Assembly: GCF_037949795.1 (NCBI RefSeq)
Contig: NZ_CP149933.1
Coordinates: 550,001 to 614,000, forward strand
Length of the DNA stretch: 64,000 nucleotides
DNA from: Thioclava sp. GXIMD2076
Lineage (GTDB): Bacteria > Pseudomonadota > Alphaproteobacteria > Rhodobacterales > Rhodobacteraceae
Reading direction: 5' to 3'
Shown here: positions 8,699 to 17,530 of the stretch, piece after piece
How positions within the stretch are numbered: position 1 is the first letter of the stretch
Layout: each line of letters begins with the position of its first letter
Made by a program: the position numbers and the translations under genes
The notes under the pieces: generated by a model
Seen by the model: only the letters and a program-made list of their open reading frames with translations
Databases searched by the model: none
Told to the model about the DNA's origin: nothing

Positions 8699-10051
8699 TT
8701 AGCCGCCAAGGGAATAGACAAGGGCGATCAGGCAAGCCCCCATCGCGCCACAAACCAGCACAAACCGCAGGTTCCAGCGATGGGCCACATGCGCGGCCGA
8801 GACATTGCAGAACCGCGCGACGATCAGGTTCATCGCGCTGATCGGGTTGACGCAGATCGCCAGTGCCCAACCGATACACAGTGTCAGACCAAGCGCAAGC
8901 GGATGCGCCTGACCGAGCGCCGATGCACCGAAGATTTGTGCCGCCAGCACCACCATGATCGAATTGGGCAGATAGAGGGCGGCAGCCAGCGGGATCAGCA
9001 CCAGCAGGATCAGCAGCGTGGGCAGGCTGGCAAAACCGGCGCCGGACAGAACGGCCCAAAGCGGGCTCGACTGGATCGCCAGCGACAGTGCCGCTCCGAT
9101 GACATTGGCCGAAAGAAACAGCGCGCCCTCATTGCGCAGATCGCCAAGGGCACCCAGGGCCTGGGTAAAGCGCTGCGGTCCCGCCTCCGTCTCGAGCGCA
9201 AGCCAGAGAAATGCGAAACAGGGCAGCACGATCACCGCGCAAAGCGTGAAACTGAGGCCGCTGGTATGGTGCAGCGCGATAGAGGCCCCCAGAAGCGCTG
9301 CGGCAATAGCCAGAACAGCGGCTATGGCTCGCGGGTCTCGGGTGTCGGTGGAAGCGCCGCCCAAGCGCGCGGCTGCGGGCAGAAGCGGGAAGCGTGTGGT
9401 CACTGCCATCACAGCGACCGTAAAACAGAAGGCCAGACCGACAAGGGGCAGCGCAGGGACATTCGCCACCCCTGCGGTGACAATGGCAAAACCCAAGGAC
9501 ATGGGCGACCAAATCGACACCAGCGCCGCGCCGCGCATGGCGGCAATCACCATAGCCGCAGCCCCGTCCGCGTCCTTCTCGGACCGGCGCGTCAGATCGC
9601 CGATCATCGCGATAATGCCGACGTTGAACATCAGCGCCATGAATTGCGCGCCCACCAGAAGCGCTCCATAGCGGCGCTTGGGCGGCACCGAAAGCAGCGT
9701 CCGCGCGGCGGCCTGCGTGATCGCGGCACGTTTGACAGGCTGGCGCAAAAGCCCCAGCACCATCATCAGCGCGGCGAAGCCCGTGCCTTGGATCACCGCC
9801 GTGTAAAGCGCAGGTGCCCGTTCTGGGGTAAGCAGGCTTACGCACAGCAAAGCCGCACCGGCAAGCCCTGCAAAGACCCGCGCCAGAGGCAGAAGCCGCC
9901 CCCATTGGGTGGCAATCCACAGCACGGCCAAGGCCCCCGAAAGCGCCTTGAGCTGCGACAACCCCAAGACCGCACCCGCAATTAGCGTGCCCAGAAGCCC
10001 CAGTTGCAGCCAGACCCCAAGCCCGAGGGTTGCAGGGCGCGCGATACTCAT
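8699..10051 (-). CDS. Multi-pass inner-membrane protein, putative transporter
   Basis: A 450-residue very hydrophobic protein with roughly twelve predicted membrane segments and short loops. I do not recognise the family. The C-terminal half holds ALAICVNPISAMNLIVARF, suggestive of a carrier re-entrant or substrate segment. The start at 10051 overlaps the end of the aminotransferase gene by 4 bases (ATGA), and the stop is 19 bases before the amine oxidase start, so the three are co-transcribed. Context suggests export or uptake of an amino acid, keto acid or hydroxy acid handled by the operon. This is inference only. Confidence 0.65.
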   Translation of the reverse strand: MSIARPATLGLGVWLQLGLLGTLIAGAVLGLSQLKALSGALAVLWIATQWGRLLPLARVFAGLAGAALLCVSLLTPERAPALYTAVIQGTGFAALMMVLGLLRQPVKRAAITQAAARTLLSVPPKRRYGALLVGAQFMALMFNVGIIAMIGDLTRRSEKDADGAAAMVIAAMRGAALVSIWSPMSLGFAIVTAGVANVPALPLVGLAFCFTVAVMAVTTRFPLLPAAARLGGASTDTRDPRAIAAVLAIAAALLGASIALHHTSGLSFTLCAVIVLPCFAFLWLALETEAGPQRFTQALGALGDLRNEGALFLSANVIGAALSLAIQSSPLWAVLSGAGFASLPTLLILLVLIPLAAALYLPNSIMVVLAAQIFGASALGQAHPLALGLTLCIGWALAICVNPISAMNLIVARFCNVSAAHVAHRWNLRFVLVCGAMGACLIALVYSLGG

Positions 10052-11274
10052 GGCCGGACCAGCCCCGCACAGGCTTTGGTGATGCGGGCCATGGCCTCGG
10101 TCAGCTCGGCCTCGGAGGTCGCATAGGAGATCCGGAAGTAGGGTGACAGGCCGAAGGCCGCACCGGGCACCATGGCGACATGGGCGGCTTCCAGAAGCCA
10201 CGCACAAAAATCGCGGTCGCTTTCCAGCGTTTTGCCTTCGGGCGTGGTAGAGCCAAGCAGCCCTTCACAGCTGGCAAAGGCGTAGAAGGCGCCTTCGGGT
10301 TTGCGGCAGTAAAGCCCCTCGATCGCATTGATCGCATCAACCACCAGATCGCGGCGGGCGCGGAAGCTTGCGCAGCGTTCGGCTAAAAGGTCTTGCGGGC
10401 CGGTCAGTGCCTCGAGCGCCGCCGCCTGTGCGATAGAGCATGGGTTCGAGGTAGACTGGCTCTGCACCACGGTCATTGCACGGATCAGCGCCTCGGGGCC
10501 TGCGCCATAGCCCAACCGCCAGCCGGTCATCGCATAAGCTTTGGACACGCCATTCACGATCAGCGTGCGCGCCTTGATCGCGGGTGACAGGGCGGCGGGG
10601 CTGACAAAGGCGAAATCATCATAGACAATATGCTCGTAGATCTCGTCCGAGAGCAGCCAGACATGCGGATGACGTTCGAGCACTTCCAAGAGCTTCAGCG
10701 TCTCGTCCACGCTATAGGCGGCGCCTGTCGGATTGGAGGGCGAGTTCAGCATCAGCCAGCGGGTTTTGGGCGTGATTGCCGCCTCCAGCTGTTCGGGCGT
10801 CAGCTTGAAGCCAGTCTCGCCCGAGCATTGCACCGTCACCGGCACGCCGCCGCAGATATCGACCATCGCGGAATAGGTGGTCCAATAGGGCGTGGGGATC
10901 ACCACCTCGTCGCCCGCATCGAGGGTTGCCATGAAGGCGTTGAAGATTACCTGCTTGGCGCCTGCGGTGGCGATCACCTCGGCGGGGCTGTAATCGAGCC
11001 CGTTCTCGCGTTTGAACTTTTGCGCGATGGCTGCACGCAGGGCGGGGGTGCCGGCAAGGGGGGTGTAGACCGTCTGGCCGGCAAGGGCCGCGCGATGGGC
11101 GGCCTCAATGACGTTGTCGGGCGTGGCGAAATCGGGCTCGCCCGCGCCCAGCACGATGACCGGATGGCCTTGGGCCTTCAGCTCGGTAGCCCTTGCGCCG
11201 ATCTGAAGAATTTCCGAGACTTTCTGCGCGGCCAGCCGTTTGGCGGGGCGGAAGGTGGGTTCTGTATCAAGCAT
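10048..11274 (-). CDS. Class I/II PLP-dependent aminotransferase (aspartate/aromatic type)
   Basis: A 408-residue fold-type I aminotransferase of the AspC/AAT-beta branch. NSPSNPTG at 177-184 contacts the cofactor ring, SDEIYEH follows, and the Schiff-base lysine is K245 in NGVSKAYAMTGWRLG. The C-terminal substrate-carboxylate arginine is in YFRISYA. It exchanges amino groups between an amino acid and a 2-oxo acid. The start at 11274 is chosen because the domain begins there and it lies 10 bases after the hydroxyacid dehydrogenase gene. Together with that dehydrogenase and the D-amino-acid dehydrogenase it can interconvert amino, oxo and hydroxy acids. Confidence 0.9.
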   Translation of the reverse strand: MLDTEPTFRPAKRLAAQKVSEILQIGARATELKAQGHPVIVLGAGEPDFATPDNVIEAAHRAALAGQTVYTPLAGTPALRAAIAQKFKRENGLDYSPAEVIATAGAKQVIFNAFMATLDAGDEVVIPTPYWTTYSAMVDICGGVPVTVQCSGETGFKLTPEQLEAAITPKTRWLMLNSPSNPTGAAYSVDETLKLLEVLERHPHVWLLSDEIYEHIVYDDFAFVSPAALSPAIKARTLIVNGVSKAYAMTGWRLGYGAGPEALIRAMTVVQSQSTSNPCSIAQAAALEALTGPQDLLAERCASFRARRDLVVDAINAIEGLYCRKPEGAFYAFASCEGLLGSTTPEGKTLESDRDFCAWLLEAAHVAMVPGAAFGLSPYFRISYATSEAELTEAMARITKACAGLVRP

Positions 11275-11284
11275 CGAGCAATCC

Positions 11285-12280
11285 TCAGACGATCTGGTTG
11301 ACCAGGTCGCTGCGACCATCCCAGAGCCGTTCAAGGTTCTGTTCAAGAAGCGACAGCACATTCAGCTCGTAGCGGCGGGTTTCGCCTGCGGTATGCGGCG
11401 TGACCACAACGTTTTCCATCTTCCAGAGCGCGCTCTCGGCGGCCAGCGGCTCTGCGGCAAAAACATCCAGCCCCGCCCCAGCGATCTTGCCCTCGGCAAG
11501 TGCTTTGGTCAGCGCCGCCTCATCGACACAGCCGCCCCGTGCCACATTGATCAGAAGCGCCGTGGATTTCAGAAGCGCTAGCGCCTCGGCATCAATGATA
11601 TTGGCGGTCTCTTCGGTCAGCGGACAGCTGAGCACCAGCACATCCGCCTGTGGCAAAACACTCTTCAGGTCGGTGAAAGCATGGACCTCATCGGCATGGC
11701 CACGGCCCTTGGCCGGATCACGACGAACGCCGATGACCTTCATATCGAAAGCTTTTGCGATCTTGGCAATCCGGTCACCGATGCCGCCGGTGCCGACGAT
11801 CACCATGGTTTTTCCCGGAAGCTCGTCCTCCCGCAGCATCGGGTCGCGTTGCTCGGGGCGCCAGAAAGCCTTGTGCTGGTTGTCGCGCGCTGTGGCCAGG
11901 CGGCGGGTCAAAGACAGCATCAAGCCAATGGCATGTTCGGAGACTGCATTCATATTCACGCCCTGCCCCGAGGCCAGACGAATGCCCTGCGCGGCAAAAC
12001 CCGCCTTGTCATACTGATTGGTGCCCGAGCTGACAGACTGCAGATATTTCAATCGTTTGGCATGGGGAAGCATGTCGTTTTTCCACATCATCGAGGTCAC
12101 CAGAACATCGACGTCGGGGATCACTTTCAGCAGGTCGTCATAGGTGCTGACCTGAACGGTCTCGATCCCCGGCGCCTGACGGGCAAAGATCGGTTTCATG
12201 TCATAGGCGCCATGGGCAAAACAGATTTTGATCTGGTCCATCGGCGGGATGAGAGCGGTGATGGGGCTATGGTCCGTCAT
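11285..12280 (-). CDS. D-2-hydroxyacid dehydrogenase, NAD(P)-binding
   Basis: A 331-residue member of the D-isomer-specific 2-hydroxyacid dehydrogenases, which reduce 2-oxo acids to D-hydroxy acids. The Rossmann motif GTGGIG is at 163-168. The catalytic arginine is in INVARGG, the glutamate in DVFAAEPL and the histidine in TPHTAG, so the Arg-Glu-His triad is complete. GGAG precedes the ATG at 12280. The N-terminal substrate domain has SGTNQYD. Substrate could be an aromatic or branched 2-oxo acid produced by the adjacent aminotransferase or amino-acid dehydrogenase. Confidence 0.9.
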   Translation of the reverse strand: MTDHSPITALIPPMDQIKICFAHGAYDMKPIFARQAPGIETVQVSTYDDLLKVIPDVDVLVTSMMWKNDMLPHAKRLKYLQSVSSGTNQYDKAGFAAQGIRLASGQGVNMNAVSEHAIGLMLSLTRRLATARDNQHKAFWRPEQRDPMLREDELPGKTMVIVGTGGIGDRIAKIAKAFDMKVIGVRRDPAKGRGHADEVHAFTDLKSVLPQADVLVLSCPLTEETANIIDAEALALLKSTALLINVARGGCVDEAALTKALAEGKIAGAGLDVFAAEPLAAESALWKMENVVVTPHTAGETRRYELNVLSLLEQNLERLWDGRSDLVNQIV

Positions 12281-12362
12281 TGCAGAACTCCATTCAGAAA
12301 GGTGCGAGAGATCGGGCCACGACGCGCGTAGCCTGTTGGGAGGTTTGTTTTTGGTTTGGGTA

Positions 12363-13625
12363 TTAGCCGAAGCGGCTGATGGAATAGGGAGCGGCGTCTA
12401 TTTCGGGCCGCTTGTTTTCAAGGAGATCGCCCAGCAATCGGGCCGTCGCTGGTGCGGTATTCAACCCGACATGGCCATGACCGAAGGCATGAAAAAGCCC
12501 TGAACAGCGTCGCGAGGGACCGATCACCGGCAGACCGTCGGGCGTCGACGGGCGGTTGCCCTGCCAGCGCCTCAATGCGCCTTCCGTCACCTTGAGGTCG
12601 GGATAGGTCGCCTTCAGATGCCCGAGTAGCACATCCGCACGGTGCCAATTGGGCGGCGCCTCCGTCGATGACAGCTCGACCTGCCCAGAGGCACGCAGCC
12701 GGCCCGCCACCATTGTGTTAGCCATTTTGCCATCACTCGGCATCACCGGACGGGACGGGGTCACATTCGGATCGACGACCTCAATATGATAGCCCCTTTC
12801 GGCCTCGAGAGGGACCTTGTCGCCCACGCTTCGCGCGATGTCGGCGGAATGGATGCCCGCTGCCACGACGGCCATATCGCAGGCCAGGACCCCACCTTCG
12901 TGACGGACTCCCGTCACCTGTCCGCCTTCCTGCACGATACCGGTTGCGCGACGCGTGACATAGTCTGCACCCAGCTTGCGTGCATAGGCGATTATCGACG
13001 CCGTATACCGGCCCGGATCGGTACATTGCCCCCCCTCAGCGACCAGAACACCAAAGCGGTAATGGTCGGACAGGGTCGGCTCCAGCTCTTTGAGCTCGGC
13101 ATGCCCGAGTTCGCGGCAGTTCACGCCCAATTCGCGGCGCAAGGACCATGTCGTTGTTTCGGCCTCGAAGGCTGCGCGGTCGGGAAAGACATACAGCAGA
13201 CCGTCCTGCCGGATCAGATCGGCATGACCGATCTTCTGGGCGAGAGCCTGATGCCGCGCGACACCATTCTGCAGCAAAGCATTCAGCGCGCGGGCGGTGT
13301 AGCGTAACTTTGCCTGCGTACGACCCGCATTCAGGAAGCGCCACAGCCATGGCATCAGACGCGGCAGGGAAAGCGGTTCAATAGACAACGGGCCGTTGCG
13401 GTCGAAAAGATACCCCGGCACTTTGCGCCACAGGCCCGGAACCGACATCGGAATGATGGATGCAGGCGAGATGAAGGCACCGTTGCCATAGCTTGCGGCT
13501 TGCGGACCGCCAGGCTGATCCGGCTCGAGGATCGTTACGCGGTGGCCGCGCTCGACCAGTTCAAGCGCAGTGCAGGCTCCGATAATCCCACCTCCGATGA
13601 CGACGATATGCTTTTGATGTTCCAT
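12363..13625 (-). CDS. FAD-dependent D-amino-acid dehydrogenase-like oxidoreductase
   Basis: A 420-residue DAO-family flavoenzyme resembling DadA. The FAD motif GGGIIG lies at 11-16, and the C-terminus has STPDGLPVIGPS followed by HAFGHGHVGLNTAP, the usual end pattern for DadA-like enzymes. Such enzymes oxidise D-amino acids or proline-like imino acids to 2-oxo acids and pass electrons to the respiratory chain. It stands 82 bases upstream of the hydroxyacid dehydrogenase gene on the same strand. Its neighbours, an ABC amino-acid importer and an enolase-superfamily enzyme that might be a racemase or epimerase, fit a route through a D-amino acid. This is an inference. Confidence 0.85.
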   Translation of the reverse strand: MEHQKHIVVIGGGIIGACTALELVERGHRVTILEPDQPGGPQAASYGNGAFISPASIIPMSVPGLWRKVPGYLFDRNGPLSIEPLSLPRLMPWLWRFLNAGRTQAKLRYTARALNALLQNGVARHQALAQKIGHADLIRQDGLLYVFPDRAAFEAETTTWSLRRELGVNCRELGHAELKELEPTLSDHYRFGVLVAEGGQCTDPGRYTASIIAYARKLGADYVTRRATGIVQEGGQVTGVRHEGGVLACDMAVVAAGIHSADIARSVGDKVPLEAERGYHIEVVDPNVTPSRPVMPSDGKMANTMVAGRLRASGQVELSSTEAPPNWHRADVLLGHLKATYPDLKVTEGALRRWQGNRPSTPDGLPVIGPSRRCSGLFHAFGHGHVGLNTAPATARLLGDLLENKRPEIDAAPYSISRFG

Positions 13626-13680
13626 CGCACGAGCGATCCTTCTTGAATGACGCGCCTGCCTTCAGGCAGCCGGTGTCGTT

Positions 13681-13704
13681 ATCCGGCGGCACTGGCCACC
13701 GGAT
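13681..13704 (-). promoter_or_regulatory. Intercistronic hairpin between enolase-superfamily gene and dadA-like gene
   Basis: ATCCGG and CCGGAT enclose a 12-base spacer that itself can pair (GG/CC), and a second small repeat CTGCC/GGCAG lies just upstream at about 13660. There is no T-run, so this is more likely an mRNA-processing or partial termination element separating importer genes from the catabolic genes. Confidence 0.45.
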
Positions 13705-13731
13705 CCCGGTATAAATGCAATGTTCCGTGCG

Positions 13732-14895
13732 TCAGGCCGTCGCGAGCACGCGCGCATTGGCGTGAACCGATGCGTCGGTCACCTTGATCCCAAGCCCCGG
13801 AGCTTTGGGGACGACCACCGCACCTGCCTGATTGGGGATACGCTCTTCCAGCACATCCTCGGTCAGAACGTGATGGGGCATGTAGAATTCGCACCCCAAT
13901 GACATGCCGGGCGTCGCGGCGATAAACTGCGTCCCAGCCGCAAGAGCGATGCCGCCTTCCCACAAAGTGCCGCCATAGCCGGGCAGTCGGTGGGCATCGG
14001 CAATCGCCATGATCCCCTGCCCCTTCAAGAGGCCACCCGCTTTCATCAGCTTGACCGAAATCGCATCGGCGGCTTTCATGCGTATGACCTCGAGAAGATC
14101 GTGCGCATCGAAACAGCTTTCATCCGCAAGGATCGGCGCATCAAGCTTGTCACGGAAGCTGGCCATCGCCGCCAAGGCGTCTCTTGGAACGGGCTGCTCG
14201 ATAAACGTCGGGGCGAATTGCGCGACATCGCGCAGGGTCGCCATGGCACCAAAGGGCGCAAGCGCCTGATTATAGTCAAGCCGCAGGTCAATCCTGTCCC
14301 CAAATTCCGAGCGCATCGCCTCAAGATGCGCCATATCGACGGCATGTGGTTTCACGCCGGTCTTGACCTTGAAGATCGTGTTTCCCTCGGGCACCATCTT
14401 CTTCATGCGCTCCATATCCGCATCGAAATCTGGATCCGCAATCGAGAAGGATAGCGGGATCGTATCCCGCACCCGTCCACCGAGAAGCTCTGCCACCGAC
14501 AGGCCCGAGCGCTTGCCGAGAATGTCGAACATCGCCATCTCGATGGCCAGCTTTGCCTCGCCATGACCGATAATCCGACGGTCCATCGCAGCCATCAGTC
14601 CACGGATATTCGACAGCGGCCAGCCGATCACAAGCTCGCGCAGATAAACGTCTATTGCGGCGAAGGCCGCCTCGGATGTGCCGGTGAACACTTCCCACGG
14701 CGCAGCCTCGCCCCAGCCTTCGATTCCGTCCTTCGAGACCAGACGCAGCAGCACACGTTTGACAGTGCCTTTCACATCCCCCACGCCCTGCTGGCGCGCC
14801 ATCATGATCGGGCTTTCGATCAGATAAAGGTTCAACGTCGCAATCGTATCGTCGGAGCGCGTATCGGGCGCCATCATCTGTTCCAGAACCGTCAT
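13732..14895 (-). CDS. Mandelate racemase/muconate lactonizing enzyme family protein
   Basis: A 387-residue enolase-superfamily enzyme. Catalytic KxK is FKVKTG (K176, K178), metal ligands are D208 (LDYNQ), E233 (FIEQPV) and D258 (LADES), and K282 lies on the opposite face (VKLMKAGG). This is the muconate-lactonizing subgroup pattern, which also includes amino-acid and proline-betaine racemases or epimerases. The gene starts 3 bases after the ABC ATPase stop, so it belongs to the importer operon. That favours an imported amino-acid derivative rather than muconate as substrate. The exact reaction is unknown. Confidence 0.8.
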   Translation of the reverse strand: MTVLEQMMAPDTRSDDTIATLNLYLIESPIMMARQQGVGDVKGTVKRVLLRLVSKDGIEGWGEAAPWEVFTGTSEAAFAAIDVYLRELVIGWPLSNIRGLMAAMDRRIIGHGEAKLAIEMAMFDILGKRSGLSVAELLGGRVRDTIPLSFSIADPDFDADMERMKKMVPEGNTIFKVKTGVKPHAVDMAHLEAMRSEFGDRIDLRLDYNQALAPFGAMATLRDVAQFAPTFIEQPVPRDALAAMASFRDKLDAPILADESCFDAHDLLEVIRMKAADAISVKLMKAGGLLKGQGIMAIADAHRLPGYGGTLWEGGIALAAGTQFIAATPGMSLGCEFYMPHHVLTEDVLEERIPNQAGAVVVPKAPGLGIKVTDASVHANARVLATA

Positions 14896-14898
14896 CGG

Positions 14899-15702
14899 TC
14901 AGTCTTTCTTTTGTTCTGCATGAAAATGCGAAAGGAAATTACGGGTCGCCTCTTCCCGCGGCGTATCGATCACCTGCCGCGCAGGCCCGTCTTCGACAAC
15001 AACCCCGTCACGCATGAAGACGACGCGATCCGCCACCTCCCGTGCAAAGGCGATCTCGTGGGTGACGATCACCATCGTCATACCTTCACGCGCCAGTTCC
15101 TTCATGGTGGCCAAAACCTCACCTACCAGTTCGGGATCTAGCGCCGATGTTGCCTCGTCAAAGAGCATCACCTCCGGCTCCATCGCAAGGGCGCGGGCAA
15201 TGGCGACGCGCTGCTTTTGACCACCGGACAGGGTGTTAGGCATCTGCCGGGCCCGATCTGCAAGCCCTACCTTCTCAAGCTGGGCCATCGCCAGCTTTTC
15301 GGCTTGGTCACGCGACATCTTGCGCACCTGCATCGGGGCCTCGATGATATTCTCCAGCACGGTCAGGTGACCGAACAGGTTGAAGCTCTGGAAGACCATG
15401 CCCGTGCGTGCCCGAAACGCCGCAAGGGCTTTGGCACGGGGAACACGTGCGCCCTGGCCGAAGCTGAACGCGGTCTCGCCAACGCGGATGGCACCATCAT
15501 CGGGGATCACCAACAGGTTGATACAGCGCAGCAGGGTCGATTTTCCTGAACCCGATGGCCCGATCAGCGCAACCACCCCCCCCGGCTCGACGGTAAAGTT
15601 GATATTGCGCAAGACCTCCAGATCCCCGAAGCTTTTGCGCAGGGCGCGGACATCGATCATCGGCTCGTCGCCCGAAGCGGCAACACGGCTATACGCGGTC
15701 AT
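14899..15702 (-). CDS. Polar amino-acid ABC transporter ATPase
   Basis: A 267-residue ATPase of the GlnQ/HisP type. Walker A is GPSGSGKST, the signature [14 protein letters not shown] precedes Walker B VMLFDEAT, and the switch histidine is in VIVTHE. The ATG at 15702 overlaps the permease stop as TGATG; an internal ATG at residue 15 (15660) is an alternative because the domain begins there. It energises uptake by the adjoining permease and Tat-type binding protein. Confidence 0.93.
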   Translation of the reverse strand: MTAYSRVAASGDEPMIDVRALRKSFGDLEVLRNINFTVEPGGVVALIGPSGSGKSTLLRCINLLVIPDDGAIRVGETAFSFGQGARVPRAKALAAFRARTGMVFQSFNLFGHLTVLENIIEAPMQVRKMSRDQAEKLAMAQLEKVGLADRARQMPNTLSGGQKQRVAIARALAMEPEVMLFDEATSALDPELVGEVLATMKELAREGMTMVIVTHEIAFAREVADRVVFMRDGVVVEDGPARQVIDTPREEATRNFLSHFHAEQKKD

Positions 15703-16364
15703 CAGCGATTACTCCCGAATTTCTTCTCGCGGTGGCGGACATAGATGGTCAGCGGCAGCAGGATCATGAAGTAACCGGCGGCCACGGCTGTATAGGTTTC
15801 CAGCGGGCGGAAGCTGTCATGCGCCGCGATCTGCCCCTGATAGACAAGGTCGGGCACAGCCAGAACAGATACCAAAGACGTATTCTTGAACTGCAGGATC
15901 GACTGGTTCATGAGCGCGGGCACCATACGCCGGATCGCCTGCGGCAGGATGATCCGCCGCATCGTGCGGGCGGGCGTCATGCCAAGTGCAAGCCCTGCCT
16001 CCGTCTGCCCCGTATCGATCGAAAGCACCCCGCCGCGGATAATTTCGGAATAGAACGAACCGCCATAGCAGGACAAAGCAAGGATCGAGGCCGTAATCGG
16101 GGTCAGCTCCAAGCCCGTCAGGATCGGCAATGCGTAATAGCACCAGATCAGTTGCACAAGGATGGGCGTGCAGCGAAACAGCTCGATCACTGCGATAGAC
16201 ACACCGTTTACAAAGCGGTTTTTGAGCAGCATTCCGCCCGCACCCAGCAATCCGACCAGAAGGCCTCCGGCCACCACGGCAACCGTCAGGGCGCAGGTAA
16301 TGCCAAGACCTTCCAGAAAGAGCCAGCGGTAGGTCCATAGAATGCTGAAATCCCACTGATACAT
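15702..16364 (-). CDS. Polar amino-acid ABC transporter permease
   Basis: A 220-residue membrane protein of the HisM/GlnP type with about five membrane spans. The ATPase-coupling EAA loop is [20 protein letters not shown]. Only one permease gene is present, so it probably acts as a homodimer. The ATG at 16364 is selected because the hydrophilic N-terminus and first span follow directly, and an upstream extension reads through the spacer after the binding-protein gene. It is coupled to the ATPase by TGATG. Confidence 0.9.
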   Translation of the reverse strand: MYQWDFSILWTYRWLFLEGLGITCALTVAVVAGGLLVGLLGAGGMLLKNRFVNGVSIAVIELFRCTPILVQLIWCYYALPILTGLELTPITASILALSCYGGSFYSEIIRGGVLSIDTGQTEAGLALGMTPARTMRRIILPQAIRRMVPALMNQSILQFKNTSLVSVLAVPDLVYQGQIAAHDSFRPLETYTAVAAGYFMILLPLTIYVRHREKKFGSNR

Positions 16365-16457
16365 GTCATTCTCCGATAAAGCCCGTTGACAGACAGGCGT
16401 TTGACCACGACGCGGCCGTGTTCTTCCCGCCAGATGCGACGGGAAGAACAATTATGC

Positions 16458-17291
16458 TTAGATGCTGAAGCCGGGCGGGAAGTCTTTCTCGGTGACACCA
16501 ACAAGACCCATGTTCTTGATGATCGCGTCCTTGACGAAGCCATTCTCGCGATGTTCTTCGATCCACGCATTCACGAAGTCCTGCCACGAGGTATCATCTT
16601 CGCGGCGGTAACCTGCATTCGACGTCGTGGAATCGACCGGATCAGGGATCACCAAGGTGCCGATCGAGGGATTTTTCGACACCAGTGCCAGTGCCAGAAT
16701 AAGCACCAGACATTGGGCATCGGCACGACCGGTCATGACGGCGGCAGTCGCATCGGATTGCGTTTTCAAGCGAACGACGTTTGCATCGGGCAGATGGCGG
16801 GTAACAGCCGCATCATGCGAGGAGCCTGCATCCACTGCAATCGACAGTTCAGCCTTGTCGAAGTCTTTCCAGGTTTTGCCCTCGACACCCTTTTTCGTCA
16901 CCAGCGAAAACGCGTTCTTGAAAACAGGTCCCGAAAAATCGATCACCTTCTGACGCTCGGGGGTCGGGTTAAGGCCGAAGAAGACGTCAAGTTTGTTGGC
17001 TTGGAGTTCCAATACCGAATTGCCCCATGTCGTCTCGGTGATATCGAGCTTTAGACCCAGATCATCCGCAAGCTTTTGACAGATATCGATATAGAAACCG
17101 CGCCATTTTCCGTCAGTGACGCCCTTTTGATAATAGGGCGCTCCGTCGGCAATCCCGCCGATACGCAGCACGCCCGATGCCTTAACTCGCTCGAGCGAAC
17201 TTTGCCCTTGAGCAAACGCACCCTTACCGGCAACCAGAGCACCGGCCGCGCTTGCGCCAAGCACGGTCGCAAATCTCCGTCGATTCATCAT
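16458..17291 (-). CDS. Amino-acid ABC transporter substrate-binding protein with Tat-like signal
   Basis: A 277-residue periplasmic binding protein of the SBP-bac-3 family. The leader NRRRFATVLGASAAG followed by a short hydrophobic stretch and AFAQG resembles a twin-arginine signal peptide. The mature start LERVKASGVLRIGG and the motif IDICQKLADDLG are typical of family 3. The first of two adjacent ATG codons (17291) is used because it is 8 bases from AAGGA. It heads the importer operon and faces the LysR gene across a 239-base divergent promoter region. Confidence 0.9.
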   Translation of the reverse strand: MMNRRRFATVLGASAAGALVAGKGAFAQGQSSLERVKASGVLRIGGIADGAPYYQKGVTDGKWRGFYIDICQKLADDLGLKLDITETTWGNSVLELQANKLDVFFGLNPTPERQKVIDFSGPVFKNAFSLVTKKGVEGKTWKDFDKAELSIAVDAGSSHDAAVTRHLPDANVVRLKTQSDATAAVMTGRADAQCLVLILALALVSKNPSIGTLVIPDPVDSTTSNAGYRREDDTSWQDFVNAWIEEHRENGFVKDAIIKNMGLVGVTEKDFPPGFSI

Positions 17292-17530
17292 CTCGTCGTT
17301 CCTTGTCCTGTTGGTGACAATTCCCATGGCTTTTGATCATGATTAAATAGAGGGCAAAAAATGCCACTAAAGATGAAGATATGACCGAAAGCTGGAGCAC
17401 ATAGAAGTTATAGTCTGTTTTTTAAGCAAGAGTCTTATTGTTTACCCTGCACTATACGAGTTACATCGAATTCTACTGGAGTTAAATTTCGTAATTCTGG
17501 CTTTCGTATGATCTTTACTCATGATGGAAA
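17292..17530. promoter_or_regulatory. Divergent promoter region, binding protein/LysR
   Basis: A 239-base AT-rich spacer between the importer operon and the divergent LysR gene. This layout is standard for LysR control of a neighbouring operon, so LysR sites are expected here. The AT content is clearly higher than in the flanking genes. I could not identify one convincing operator by eye. Confidence 0.65.

Noticed and set aside
8678..9985. Long plus-strand open frame (435 codons) opposite the membrane-protein gene
   Set aside because: Antisense of hydrophobic codons gives an Arg/Gln/His-rich sequence; the minus-strand gene has coupled neighbours and membrane spans.
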